From NCBI GenBank assembly GCA_947484275.1, contig CANKOY010000001.1, positions 117,274-181,273 on the forward strand: 64,000 nucleotides of DNA, written 5' to 3'. Numbering within the stretch: the stretch's first letter is position 1; every line of letters starts with the position of its first letter. This DNA is from Planctomycetota bacterium. GTDB taxonomy: Bacteria; Planctomycetota; UBA1135; GCA-002686595. The translations under genes and the position numbers were made by a program. The notes under the pieces are model-generated. The model saw nothing but the letters and a program-made list of their open reading frames with translations, had not been told where the DNA came from and made no database searches. Shown here in pieces: positions 46,822 to 55,845 of this stretch.

Positions 46822-47406
46822 CTACAGCCTGAATGTCGAAGAGACGCCCACGAGCACTTCCGTCAGGTCGCTATCCGTGAAATCGTAGCTGCGCACGAAC
46901 GGCCCGATGCGACCGACATTGTCGAACCAGAAGTCGATACCGGCGCCGATGTAATTGCCGCGGCCGTCCTGGGCGAACTGTGGTTCGTCGTCGGATGACT
47001 CATCGCGCGCGTAGCCGCCGCCATGGACGTAAAGGAGCGCGTTGACCGGCCGCAGATCGAGTGTCGCGCGCGCACCAAGGCACCAGCGCGCCACAGTCAG
47101 CCTGGGATCGTCCTCCGGCCCATTGACGGGCGGCACGCTGTGGCGCGACCAGACGAGGCCCAATTCCACGCCTGCGTTGAAGCGCGGGGTCGTCACGAAG
47201 TCGTAGCCGCCCTCGAGACCGAAGGCCAGCGCGTCGTCCACCTCAGCCGAGTCAAAGCCGCGCCGATCGACGCTGGCGGCGGTGACCGAAAGCCACTCGC
47301 GCGAAGGCGCTTTGCGCGCGGGCTGCTGCGCCGCGCAACTGACGAGCACCAGCGCTACCGCAGCGGCAATGAGCGCGCGCCAGACTCGATCGCACGCGGT
47401 CTTCAT
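46822..47406 (-). CDS. Outer-membrane beta-barrel-like lipoprotein, unknown
   Basis: 194 aa from ATG at MKTACDRVW, inside the stop of the aldo/keto reductase gene (ATGA). Signal peptide with lipobox VLVSC. The rest alternates polar and hydrophobic residues (FGLEGGYDFVTTPRFNAGVEL, LRPVNALLYVHGGGYARD, GIDFWFDNVGRIGPFV) and ends FSSTFRL-type in an aromatic residue pair, as in OmpA/OmpW-like small barrels. Family not identified. The lipobox together with a barrel pattern is a little odd. Confidence 0.7.
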   Translation of the reverse strand: MKTACDRVWRALIAAAVALVLVSCAAQQPARKAPSREWLSVTAASVDRRGFDSAEVDDALAFGLEGGYDFVTTPRFNAGVELGLVWSRHSVPPVNGPEDDPRLTVARWCLGARATLDLRPVNALLYVHGGGYARDESSDDEPQFAQDGRGNYIGAGIDFWFDNVGRIGPFVRSYDFTDSDLTEVLVGVSSTFRL

Positions 47407-48356
47407 GACGCGGCTCGCACAGGACAACGGCGGTCGAGCTCGGCCATGATCCGCGCGTCCAGGCGCGGGACAAGCTTCAGCGCCGCGAGATTCTCTGTCA
47501 ATTGTTCAGGCCGCGACGCGCCGAGGATCACGCTCGAAACGCGCGGATTTTTCAAGCACCAAGCGATCGCAAGCTGCGCCAGGCTGCAGTCCAACTCCTT
47601 GGCAACCTCCGCGACGGCGCGAACCTGCTTCAAGTTCGCCTCCGTGCGCGTGGCACGCAACCAGTCGATCAAATCCAGGCGCGAGCCCTTGGGGATTTCC
47701 TTGTCGTACTTGCCCGAGAGCAACCCTGAGGCCAGAGGACTCCAGATCGTGGCCCCGAGTTCATGGCGTTCGAACACGGGCTCGTACTCGCGCTCCATGC
47801 GCTGGCGGTGCAGCAAGTTGTATTGGGGCTGCTCCATTGCCGGCGGCGCCGCGTTGCACTCGCGCGCGATCCGCACCGCTTCACTGATCTGATCCGCGGA
47901 CCACTCCGACGTGCCCCAATAGAATGTCTTGCCCTGGCGCACGAGCACGTCCATGGCTCGCACCGTTTCTTCGATCGGCGTGTTCGGGTCGGGGCGGTGG
48001 CAAAAAAGGAGATCCACGTAGTCCGTGCGCAGGCGCTCCAAGGATGCGTGCGTGCCCTCGATCAAGTGCTTGTGGGAAAGCCCCATGTCGTTGGGACCCG
48101 TGCCGCCGTGGAAGATCTTCGTGGACAGCACCACATCGCTGCGGCGGAAATCCTTGAGAACCTCCCCCATCAAACTCTCGGCCGCGCCCGCGCCATAGCC
48201 CTCGGCGTTGTCGAAGAAATTGACTCCAGCGTCGAAGGCCTGGCGCATCAGCGAGCGCGTCGAGGACAGATCGGTCTGGCGGCCGAACGTGATCCAGGAG
48301 CCGAACGAAAGCTCGGAGAGTCGCAGGCCAGATTTCCCCATGCGCCGGTATTGCAT
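47403..48356 (-). CDS. Aldo/keto reductase (Kv-beta-like)
   Basis: 317 aa. The catalytic tetrad is intact: Asp49, Tyr54 (FFDNAEGYGAG), Lys80 and His120 (LLFCHRPDP). MQYRRMGKSGLRLSELSFGSW and VSSVILGASRPEQLTENL are typical of the Kv-beta/YghZ-type subgroup. NADPH-dependent carbonyl reduction; substrate unknown. The next gene overlaps its stop. Confidence 0.93.
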   Translation of the reverse strand: MQYRRMGKSGLRLSELSFGSWITFGRQTDLSSTRSLMRQAFDAGVNFFDNAEGYGAGAAESLMGEVLKDFRRSDVVLSTKIFHGGTGPNDMGLSHKHLIEGTHASLERLRTDYVDLLFCHRPDPNTPIEETVRAMDVLVRQGKTFYWGTSEWSADQISEAVRIARECNAAPPAMEQPQYNLLHRQRMEREYEPVFERHELGATIWSPLASGLLSGKYDKEIPKGSRLDLIDWLRATRTEANLKQVRAVAEVAKELDCSLAQLAIAWCLKNPRVSSVILGASRPEQLTENLAALKLVPRLDARIMAELDRRCPVRAAS

Positions 48357-48610
48357 GGAGGGAGTGTAGATCCGTTGCGCTCGGAGCGCGACTTAGCGCA
48401 CGTCACAATACCTGGCTGGCCGCTAGGCCAATTCCAGGCTCGCCTTCGCGACCTTGCAGCTCCTTTGAGCATTGCAGACGAGCACGCGTCGTCGCTGCGC
48501 CTCGCGACGGCGGCCTGGAATCGCCCGAGCGTCCAGCCAGTTGCTAGGGCGCGCTCTTAGGCTGTCCGTGCGTGGCGGCGCACGCATGCGATCGGCATCA
48601 TGGCCGCCCT

Positions 48611-49426
48611 ATGTCCAACCCGTCCGTGCCCTGCATCGCGCTCACGATCGCCGGCTCGGATTCCTCCGGCGGCGCAGGAATCCAGGCGGACCTGAAGACC
48701 TTCGCGGCCCTGCGGGTCTACGGCGCGAGCGTGATCACGGCGCTGACCGCTCAGAACACGACCGGAGTCTTCGGCATTCACGATCCGCCACCGGAATTCG
48801 TGCGCGCGCAAATGGACGCGGTGTTCACGGACCTCGCGCCGCGGGCGGTAAAAATCGGCATGCTCTCTCGCGCCGCGACAATCCGCGCCGTGGGCGAAGG
48901 CTTGCGCCACCACGGGGCTGTGAACATCGTGCTCGACCCGGTGATGGTCTCCAAGGGCGGGAATTCCCTGCTGGATCCCGAAGCGGTCGAAGCGTTGACG
49001 CTGGAGTTGGTGGCCATGGCGGATGTTCTGACACCGAATCTGCCCGAAGCCGCGGTGCTCCTCGGTGTCGATGAGCGCGAGATCGCGCGCGCCCCACAGC
49101 GCGCTTGCGAGAGACTCCTGGCCCTCGGGGCGAAGTGTGTCGTACTCAAGGGCGGCCACGCGGGCGGACAGCACAGCGAAGATCTGTTCTTCGACGGCAC
49201 GCTCCTCGAGCGCCTTCCCGCGCGCCGGATCTTGACTGACAACACCCACGGCACAGGCTGCACGTTCTCGGCGGCGATGGCTGCGGCACTGGCGCACAAA
49301 CTCTCGCCGCTAGACGCCGCGCGCGAAGCCAAGGCCTATATCACGGCGGCGATCGAAGCCGGTTCACGTTGGCGCGTGGGTCGCGGCCAAGGACCCGTGC
49401 ACCACTTTCACGCGCTGTGGAAGTGA
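48611..49426 (+). CDS. thiD: Hydroxymethylpyrimidine/phosphomethylpyrimidine kinase
   Basis: 271 aa from ATG at [18 protein letters not shown]. ThiD landmarks: [18 protein letters not shown] near the N-terminus, [25 protein letters not shown] and [19 protein letters not shown] with the catalytic Cys/Gly loop. Phosphorylates HMP twice in thiamine diphosphate synthesis, supplying the cofactor of Dxs. The 254 bp upstream show no TPP riboswitch that I can recognise. Confidence 0.94.
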   Translation: MSNPSVPCIALTIAGSDSSGGAGIQADLKTFAALRVYGASVITALTAQNTTGVFGIHDPPPEFVRAQMDAVFTDLAPRAVKIGMLSRAATIRAVGEGLRHHGAVNIVLDPVMVSKGGNSLLDPEAVEALTLELVAMADVLTPNLPEAAVLLGVDEREIARAPQRACERLLALGAKCVVLKGGHAGGQHSEDLFFDGTLLERLPARRILTDNTHGTGCTFSAAMAAALAHKLSPLDAAREAKAYITAAIEAGSRWRVGRGQGPVHHFHALWK

Positions 49427-49554
49427 GCGCAGCGACACGACGGAGCCAGCCCTGATTCCGCCCCGTGGCGGCGAGTGGGAATAGAACCCAGGCCAGAGCT
49501 CGCCTCGACCCGCCGCGACCCAGCGTCCGTCGAGCGAACTCACACCACGCGGGT

Positions 49555-50190
49555 GTGCGATTGTTGCAATGGGACGGTGAAGGCTACGGCAACCCGAGGA
49601 GGTTTGGCCCGATCGACATCGGATTCGACGAAGTCGATGCAATGATTGCTTGTGGGTCCTGGGGTGACGATTCGAACAGCCACAACAACCCCTCGGCCCT
49701 GCTTCAGCCGGGGGCAATCCAGGGGAAGCCGGATAGGCTTTTCATTTTCGACAGAGCTTTTCAAAGTCAACCCTGCACGATCCACGGATCCGGGATGATC
49801 CCGCAGAGCAATCCGCCGGCCTGGAAACGCCCGCCCGAGACGCTTGCATCCCCAGTCATCAATCCCGCGCTGCCTCCGTGGCACCAGACGAGGCATATTC
49901 GATTCACGGACGCTGGGCCGACTCCGACTGGACCCGCCGGCACAGGATGGACCTTCGGCGCAGGAGCCATGCTAGAGACGTTCTTTCTCCCTCCCGCAAT
50001 CTTGAGGCCCCCGGGCAATCCGATTTCGAGAGCATTCGTCCAGACGACCATCGTTGATCTGGAGAGTACGCCCCTGCCTCCGCCGAACGGCACACCTCAG
50101 CCAAATTTGTACTTTGGGCTCCAGGCAGAGCTGACTTGGACGGACGGTGTCACGATCTGGTGGACCAATTGGCAATCCGAATACCGATGA
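49555..50190 (+). CDS. Hypothetical protein, possibly 5'-truncated
   Basis: 211 aa from GTG at VRLLQWDGEGYG; the open frame runs 30 codons further upstream with a composition that does not look coding. There is no signal peptide, though the content (Pro-, Gly-, Asn- and Trp-rich, GSGMIPQSNPPAW, LTWTDGVTIWWTNWQSEYR) is that of an extracellular domain. The absence of a proper N-terminus suggests a gene that lost its 5' end. Clearly AT-richer than neighbours, like the start of the next gene, which it overlaps by 4 bp. Family unknown. Confidence 0.5.
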   Translation: MRLLQWDGEGYGNPRRFGPIDIGFDEVDAMIACGSWGDDSNSHNNPSALLQPGAIQGKPDRLFIFDRAFQSQPCTIHGSGMIPQSNPPAWKRPPETLASPVINPALPPWHQTRHIRFTDAGPTPTGPAGTGWTFGAGAMLETFFLPPAILRPPGNPISRAFVQTTIVDLESTPLPPPNGTPQPNLYFGLQAELTWTDGVTIWWTNWQSEYR

Positions 50191-51518
50191 ACTCCCACAA
50201 CTCCCGACGTCCAGGCGGCGGTGCCTGCTTGAGGAAATTCCTAGCCGACATCATGCTCATGATGCAGGCGGGTGTGCGTCTCGCGCTGATGACGGCGACG
50301 GCATTGACCGCGAGTTGCTTGGTGGCCTCAGGTCAGGTCACCTACCAAGTGTACGGCCTGACTTCCGTTGGTACGGCCTATGAAGGTCTCTATCGATTGG
50401 ATTCGCTGACTGGAAGCATCCAGGAGTCCATAAGGATCTCAGACTATGGTTGGCCCTATCCGGGTCTTCTCCAACTCGCAAGCGACGGCGACCGACTTTG
50501 GTCGATTTGGGGTTCGCAGGGCCCGGTCACAGCAAGAATAATTCGAATTCGACAGGCCGACGGTGCCATTGAGGAAGACTGGGAAACCGGATTCAAGTGG
50601 AACCATTACAGCCTAGCTGTACACCCCGTGACCGGGCGTGTCTATTCCATTGGTCGCCCGATCGGTGTTAGCGGAGTCTTGACGCTGTACGAAATTGACC
50701 CGATTGGAAGGACGGTCACTGTCGTGGCCCCGCTCACAGGCCCTCACACCGGTGCAGCTGCGCTCGTCATTTCCACTTCTGGACAGGCTTTTATCTTTGG
50801 AGGATTGGGGCCGGACGCATACCGGCTAGACCTCGCGACGGGAGTCACGACATCGTTCGGCGCGCTTTCTTTTCCCGGATTCACGGGCTCTTTCATGGAC
50901 GCTGCATTCGATCAAGCCGGAATACTCTGGGTGAGTTACGTCGATACGTGGACCAATCTTCACACGGGCGTTTACAAAGTGGATCTGAACAGCCTGACGC
51001 ACACGAAGATCATCGGGCTCACCTCTCCGTACTACGGTCTCGCGATCGGCCCCGTTCCAGCCCTGACTTCCTATTGCTTTTCCAAGCCCAGCTCACAGGG
51101 TTGCTTCCCGACGATCTCGGGCTCGGGGTATCCCTGCGCGGTGGCCCGGCGCGGCTTCACGCTGCGAGGCACGGATATCCCGAACCAAAAGGCAGGCCTT
51201 TTGATGTACGGCATAAACGGACCCCAGGCGCTTCCGTTTCAGGGCGGAGTGCTGTGCGTCAACTCGCCGATCAAGCGCTCGCGAGGGCTCTCGTCCGGCG
51301 GCAGCGCCCTGCCGGCCAATGACTGCTCGGGCAGTTGGTCGATCGACTTCAACACGGAGTTGTTCGCGACGCACCAAAACGAATCGAGCACGCCGCTGCC
51401 GCCCACCGTCCCGCCGGGCACGATCATCTGCGCCCAGTGGTGGGGCCGCGATCCCGGCTACCCCGCGTCGTTCAACACCGTGCTCAGCGACGCACTGCAA
51501 TTCCCGATGGCACCGTAG
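50187..51518 (+). CDS. Secreted propeller-like protein with shared C-terminal domain
   Basis: 443 aa from ATG overlapping the previous stop. A second ATG at about 50253 would give a cleaner signal peptide (GVRLALMTATALTASCLVASGQ). Residues after the signal form repeated units (YQVYGLTSVGTAYEGLYRLD; GQAFIFGGLGPDAYRLDLATG; ILWVSYVDTWTNLHTGVYKVD) that resemble blades of an SMP-30/NHL-type beta-propeller. The last about 148 residues (51072-51518) are the same domain as the end of the subtilase at 10017-10451, with matching YC, QWW.RDP and final MAP. The propeller part is AT-richer than the C-terminal domain. Probably extracellular or on the cell surface. Confidence 0.8.
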   Translation: MNSHNSRRPGGGACLRKFLADIMLMMQAGVRLALMTATALTASCLVASGQVTYQVYGLTSVGTAYEGLYRLDSLTGSIQESIRISDYGWPYPGLLQLASDGDRLWSIWGSQGPVTARIIRIRQADGAIEEDWETGFKWNHYSLAVHPVTGRVYSIGRPIGVSGVLTLYEIDPIGRTVTVVAPLTGPHTGAAALVISTSGQAFIFGGLGPDAYRLDLATGVTTSFGALSFPGFTGSFMDAAFDQAGILWVSYVDTWTNLHTGVYKVDLNSLTHTKIIGLTSPYYGLAIGPVPALTSYCFSKPSSQGCFPTISGSGYPCAVARRGFTLRGTDIPNQKAGLLMYGINGPQALPFQGGVLCVNSPIKRSRGLSSGGSALPANDCSGSWSIDFNTELFATHQNESSTPLPPTVPPGTIICAQWWGRDPGYPASFNTVLSDALQFPMAP

Positions 51519-51610
51519 GGACCCTTTGTGCGAATCGCACAGAAAATCAGGAGTGCGCCGACTCAGGCCATGCTCGCTCTCGGGCACGGACGGACGAAAC
51601 GGCCGAGAAC

Positions 51611-52357
51611 CTATGTCCCGGATTGCGCCCGAACCCTGCCAAGGAACGCGGAGTTCTCTTCGGCACGCTGCAGGTCCAGGCCCAGGCGCGGTTCCTTCGC
51701 GCGCCACAGGCGCGTGAAGCCAACAACTCGCTCGTCCAGCGGCACGATCGGCTCGTACCAGACCAACTCGGGCATCGTGCAGCAGGCGCGGTCGGGCAGG
51801 GCCACGCCTTCGAGATGCAGGCGCTCGCCGACGTCCACGGTGAACTCTTTTCCCTTGGCATTCACGGACAGTTCAACGCTCTCGACCGCGACGATCTCAC
51901 CCAGTCCATCGCTGGAGCGCTGCTGCAGGAGCGCGACCAGGGCCGCGCGCTGGTCGGCGCTGGCGGCGGCGGGCACGTAGACCACGCTGCGGCGCTTCCC
52001 GTCGAACTTCAAATTTTCTGCACTGCACACCAGCGCCACGGCGCTCAGCCCGCCCAAGTCCACGCCTTCGCGCGCGCCGCTTTCGACAGTGAGCGCAAGC
52101 ACAGCTTCGCCGCCCTGGGTCATCAACTCGCCGTTGAAGTGACAGGCGCCGGCAAAAACGCTGGCGCTGCGCGCTTCCACATAAAAGGCGACGAGTTCCA
52201 CGCCGCGGGTCGCTGCCTCGGACTGTGCGGTCTGCTCCGCGGGCGCGGCGCAGCTTGTCGTGCAGCACGGGAAACCACCCCACAGGCACAGGGCGCCCAA
52301 TGCTCCGAGGGCTCCAAGGGAAGCGGTAAGAACGAGCGGAAGGCCGATGGACGACAT
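51611..52357 (-). CDS. Secreted DUF1326-like protein
   Basis: 248 aa with an N-terminal hydrophobic signal (LVLTASLGALGALGALCLWGG) followed by CCTTSC. ELVAFYVEARSASVFAGACHFNGE, VDLGGLSAVALV and the VVYVPAAASADQRAALVALL end resemble the DUF1326 family, function unknown; family call by eye. The Cys cluster CCTTSC after the signal could bind metal. Last gene of the molybdenum hydroxylase operon, 21 bp after a small Cys-rich gene. Confidence 0.65.
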   Translation of the reverse strand: MSSIGLPLVLTASLGALGALGALCLWGGFPCCTTSCAAPAEQTAQSEAATRGVELVAFYVEARSASVFAGACHFNGELMTQGGEAVLALTVESGAREGVDLGGLSAVALVCSAENLKFDGKRRSVVYVPAAASADQRAALVALLQQRSSDGLGEIVAVESVELSVNAKGKEFTVDVGERLHLEGVALPDRACCTMPELVWYEPIVPLDERVVGFTRLWRAKEPRLGLDLQRAEENSAFLGRVRAQSGT

Positions 52358-52378
52358 GCTGAGGCTCCTCGTGGCGAA

Positions 52379-52618
52379 TCAGGTTGCGTTAGGTTCCTGC
52401 CCAGCGCGGCGATAGCACGCGCGGCCGCTGCGACAATCGTCCGTGTTGACGCCTTCGTCGTCCGGACCCAGTCGGATTTGCGTGCGCCCGCACCAACAAT
52501 CGTTACTCGCGTCGAGCAAGTCTGCCGGCTCCAGCGCCGGTCCCTTCAAGAAATAGTACTTCTTCGTGCGCAAGTCGCCGCAGAAGGGGCTGATCAGGTT
52601 CGGAAGCGAAGCATCCAT
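52379..52618 (-). CDS. Small Cys-rich protein, unknown
   Basis: 79 aa, no signal peptide. Cysteines occur as FCGD, CWC, DDC and RACY, which could hold a metal or a disulfide pair. Sits 9 bp after the FAD subunit gene and 21 bp before the DUF1326 gene, all on one strand; that tight context makes it likely real. Function unknown; may help assembly or bind metal for the exported hydroxylase. Confidence 0.6.
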   Translation of the reverse strand: MDASLPNLISPFCGDLRTKKYYFLKGPALEPADLLDASNDCWCGRTQIRLGPDDEGVNTDDCRSGRACYRRAGQEPNAT

Positions 52619-52627
52619 GGTGGGCTC

Positions 52628-53617
52628 CTAGGAACTGATGCGGCTGAAAGCGCGCTCGATCAGGTTTTTCGTCAGGGCGACCTTGTACTCGTTGTCCGAC
52701 AGAGGCTCCGCGCGCCGCAGGGCCTCCTTTGCCGCCTCGCGGAAGGCCGCGGTATCAGGCTTCTGGCCCACCAACTTGGCCTCGCCCGAGGCTGAGCGCC
52801 ACGGAATCGGCGCGACGCCCCCGAGAACCAAATTGGCCGCGCGAACTAGTCCGCCCGTGGCCACGACGCCCGCCGCTACCGCGGACAGGGCGAAGTCGAA
52901 GGAGCCGCGCTCCTTGAACTTGATGTAGGTACTGCGCCAACCGGGGCTGGGCGCGGGGATGTTGACGTGGGTCAGGATTTCTCCGGCTTCGAGCACCGTC
53001 TCGCGCAGCGGATCGCCTTCGCTGGGAAGCGTGAAATACTTCTCTAGCAGCACGCTGCGGCTCGAGCCCTTTTTCGCCAGCACCACTTGCGCGCCAGCGC
53101 AGATCAGAGCTGGCGCCAGATCCGACGGATGCACGATGTAAGAAGGCCCGCCGCCGAGGATCGCGTTGTACTTGTTGAAGCCTTCCTTCGAGAAGCAAAC
53201 GGTTCCGCCCTTCTTCAGGCAGTGGGCGCCCACGTGGCGGTAGTACCAGCAGCGCGGACGCTGGTTGAGGTTGCCGCCAACCGTGCCCACGTTTCGGATC
53301 TGCAGCGACGCAATCGAATCCGCGGCCTCGCTGATCACGGTCAATTTCGAGCGTAGGTGCGCGTGCTCCGACAGGGCCGCGATCGTCACCAGGGCGCCGA
53401 TCGTGACGTTGCCCGCAGCATCGACTTCGATGCGATCGAGTCCGGGAAGGCGCTTGAGATCGATCAGTTGATCGGGCTCGACGATGCGATCCTTCATTTC
53501 CGTGTACAGATCCTGGCCGCCGGCCACGACGCGCACGCGCTCGCGCTCAGCGGGTTTGGGCAGCAGGTCGAGCGCCTGCTCGAGCGACGTCGGTCGGATC
53601 AGTTCAAACGCCTTCAT
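52628..53617 (-). CDS. FAD subunit of a PaoABC-like molybdenum hydroxylase
   Basis: 329 aa from ATG overlapping the stop of the large subunit (ATGA). FAD-binding PCMH fold: VRVVAGGQDLYTEMKDRIV near the start, VGTVGGNLNQRPRCW. A Cys-rich insert (C123, C133, C141 in RPRCWYYRHVGAHC and GGTVC) is where PaoB/HcrB-type subunits carry an extra [4Fe-4S] cluster; three Cys are visible, a fourth ligand was not identified. CO dehydrogenase flavoprotein C-terminal domain follows. No signal peptide, so export would need the Tat-bearing partner. Confidence 0.85.
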   Translation of the reverse strand: MKAFELIRPTSLEQALDLLPKPAERERVRVVAGGQDLYTEMKDRIVEPDQLIDLKRLPGLDRIEVDAAGNVTIGALVTIAALSEHAHLRSKLTVISEAADSIASLQIRNVGTVGGNLNQRPRCWYYRHVGAHCLKKGGTVCFSKEGFNKYNAILGGGPSYIVHPSDLAPALICAGAQVVLAKKGSSRSVLLEKYFTLPSEGDPLRETVLEAGEILTHVNIPAPSPGWRSTYIKFKERGSFDFALSAVAAGVVATGGLVRAANLVLGGVAPIPWRSASGEAKLVGQKPDTAAFREAAKEALRRAEPLSDNEYKVALTKNLIERAFSRISS

Positions 53618-55845
53618 TTTGCACCCCCATTGGCCGCCAGTTCCGCCAGTCCGTCGAGCACGCGGTCCGCAGTGAACGGCAGCGAGCGCAAACGGACGCC
53701 GCAGGCGTTGTAAATCGCGTTGGCGATCGCGGAGTGCCCCGGCGTGATCGCCGGCTCCGCCATGCCGATCACGCCGCGACCGATGTCGTCGTCGTCGATC
53801 AGGGGCACGAGCTCTGGCATTTCCTGACAACCCGCAATCTTGTAGTCGACGAAGTTCGCGTTGAGCATCAGCCCCAACTTTGGATCGATCACGCGCTCCT
53901 CGTGCAGCGCATAGGACAGGGCTTGGATCATGCCGCCGTTCAGTTGGCTCTCGACCGCGGTGCGGTTGAGCGGCAGGCCGCAGTCCTGGACTCCGACCAT
54001 GGAGACCACCGTGACGCGGCCGGTGCCGAGGTCCACTTTGACCTTCGCGGCCTGGGCGCCGTGGACGCCGTTTGAGGCGAGCGACGCCTGCCAATCGCCG
54101 TCCTCGGACAGACCCGACGTCCCTAGGGTCGCGCAAGCTTCCTTCCAAGTCATCAGGGCCTTCGATCCCTCGCGCTCCACGAGCGAACCGCCGCGGAACG
54201 CTAGCTCCTCGGCCGGGCGCTTCGTCGCCTGCGCGAGATGGGCAAGGAACGCTTCGCGCGCCTTGTGCGCAGCGACCTTGACCGCGGGCGCCAAGGACGC
54301 GGCGGTCGTGCTGCCGCCCGACGCGTTGGCGCGGCCGTAGTTCGAATTGCCGATGCGCGCCGTTGCGGCCTCGAGCGGCAGGCCAAATTCCTGGGCCGCG
54401 ATCGCTGCCACGTAGGTGCGCGTGCCGTTGCCCAAATCCTGGGTGCCGACGATGGCCTGCAGCGAACCATCGTTTCCGATGCTGATCTTGACGCGACACT
54501 CGGCGTGGCCGCCGCCGCCCCAGACCGAGACACCAAACCCGATGCCGGTGACCGTGCCGTCCGCGTCGGGAGTCTTTTGCGGCGCGGTTTTGTTCGGATG
54601 GGCGCCCCAACCGATGCGCTCCGCGGCTCGATCGAGTTGGCGATGGTAGACGTCCTTGGCCAAGTTCGTCTTGCGCATCACCAGCGGGTCGATGCCGAGC
54701 TTGTAGGCCAGCTCATCGATCGCCGATTCCATTGCAAATGACGCCTGGGGGTGCCCCGGCGCTCGCATGGCGCGGCTGGAGTCCGTGTGCGTGTACAGCG
54801 AGCGCACGCTGGAGCGCACACCGTCCGGGTTCTTTGCCTTTTCGTCTGATTCTTCGCCCGCTTCCTCGTCAGGAGGAGCGACCTTGTACACGTACGGAAG
54901 GCCGCTGAACGAGCCGCCGCCGATGCCGCCCATGCGCATCGTCGAACTGGAGATCGCGATCAATTTGCCGTTGCGCTTCGCGCCCGCGCGCAACTTGACA
55001 ATCGAGCCCGATCGATTGCCGGAGTTCAGGAATTCGCCTTCGCGCGTCAGCATCAAGTGCACCGGACGCTTGAGCTCCTTCGCCAGTTCGCAGGCCGTTT
55101 TGCCCTCGATGCCGAAGTCGAACTTGGATCCGAATCCACCGCCCATGTACTCGACGATCGCAGTGATCTTGCTTGCGGAAAGTCCCAGGGGGCCGCTGGC
55201 CGCTTCCGGGACCGTAAACGTGCCTTGGGTCGAAGCGTAGACCGTCGCTTCGTCGCCGCCGCGGTAGTCAACGACGACGCCGTGGGTCTCGAGCGAGCAA
55301 TGGTGCTGCACCGGAAGACGATATTCGGCTTCGACCGTCGCGTCGCAGGTGGCGAGGATTGCGTTCGCTTTCGCCTCGTCGCCCTTGGTGGATTCCTTGC
55401 CTAAGTTCCCGTTTTTCGTGACTTGGCCCGCATCGGGGCTCAGAGCTTGATCGGCGCTGGCCGCCCAGGGAAGCGGCTTGTAATTCGCGCGGATGGCGCG
55501 CAATCCGTCCTCCGCCAGCTCGGGAGTCTCCGCGGCTACCACGGCGACCGCCTGGCCTAGGAATTTCGTCTCGAAGCCGTCCTTGTCGCGCAGGCTGCGG
55601 GCGGCAACTACGCCGGGAATCTTGGCCGCGGCCGTGCAGTCGAGTTCGACCTCCGCCCTCGGAAGCGGGCAAAGCAAGAGTCGCGCGAAGACCATTCCCG
55701 GCAGACGGATGTCGTGGGTGTAGCGCGCGCGGCCGCTGACCTTTTCCGGCCCGTCGACGCGCCGCAGATTCGTGTTGAGCAGGGTCAGGGACTCGCGCGG
55801 TCCCCACTCGGGCGATTCGCTGCCCGCGTTCGTGCGCGTTTCCAT
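53614..55845 (-). CDS. Molybdopterin-binding large subunit, xanthine dehydrogenase family
   Basis: 743 aa. Two-domain Mo hydroxylase catalytic subunit: RARYTHDIRLPGMVFARLL at the front, GGGFGSKFDFGIEG, the MCD-binding FGVSVWGGGGHAE region, and the base Glu697 in GMAEPAITPGHSAIANAIYNA. The first 270 residues form the [b-hammerhead] a/b domain. No Tat signal of its own. Likely oxidises an aldehyde or heteroaromatic substrate in the periplasm. Its start overlaps the FeS gene stop by 1 bp. Confidence 0.93.
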   Translation of the reverse strand: METRTNAGSESPEWGPRESLTLLNTNLRRVDGPEKVSGRARYTHDIRLPGMVFARLLLCPLPRAEVELDCTAAAKIPGVVAARSLRDKDGFETKFLGQAVAVVAAETPELAEDGLRAIRANYKPLPWAASADQALSPDAGQVTKNGNLGKESTKGDEAKANAILATCDATVEAEYRLPVQHHCSLETHGVVVDYRGGDEATVYASTQGTFTVPEAASGPLGLSASKITAIVEYMGGGFGSKFDFGIEGKTACELAKELKRPVHLMLTREGEFLNSGNRSGSIVKLRAGAKRNGKLIAISSSTMRMGGIGGGSFSGLPYVYKVAPPDEEAGEESDEKAKNPDGVRSSVRSLYTHTDSSRAMRAPGHPQASFAMESAIDELAYKLGIDPLVMRKTNLAKDVYHRQLDRAAERIGWGAHPNKTAPQKTPDADGTVTGIGFGVSVWGGGGHAECRVKISIGNDGSLQAIVGTQDLGNGTRTYVAAIAAQEFGLPLEAATARIGNSNYGRANASGGSTTAASLAPAVKVAAHKAREAFLAHLAQATKRPAEELAFRGGSLVEREGSKALMTWKEACATLGTSGLSEDGDWQASLASNGVHGAQAAKVKVDLGTGRVTVVSMVGVQDCGLPLNRTAVESQLNGGMIQALSYALHEERVIDPKLGLMLNANFVDYKIAGCQEMPELVPLIDDDDIGRGVIGMAEPAITPGHSAIANAIYNACGVRLRSLPFTADRVLDGLAELAANGGAK

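Noticed and set aside
48357..48610. TPP riboswitch upstream of thiD
   Set aside because: No CTGAGA-type core or matching helix pattern could be found.
50530..50545. GCAAGAATAA-like string resembling the arm of the palindrome at 31 kb
   Set aside because: Only about 10 bases match and there is no inverted partner; chance in an AT-richer gene.
53618..54610. Upstream extension of the FAD subunit frame
   Set aside because: Out-of-frame reading of the large subunit; the ATG at 53617 fits the family start.
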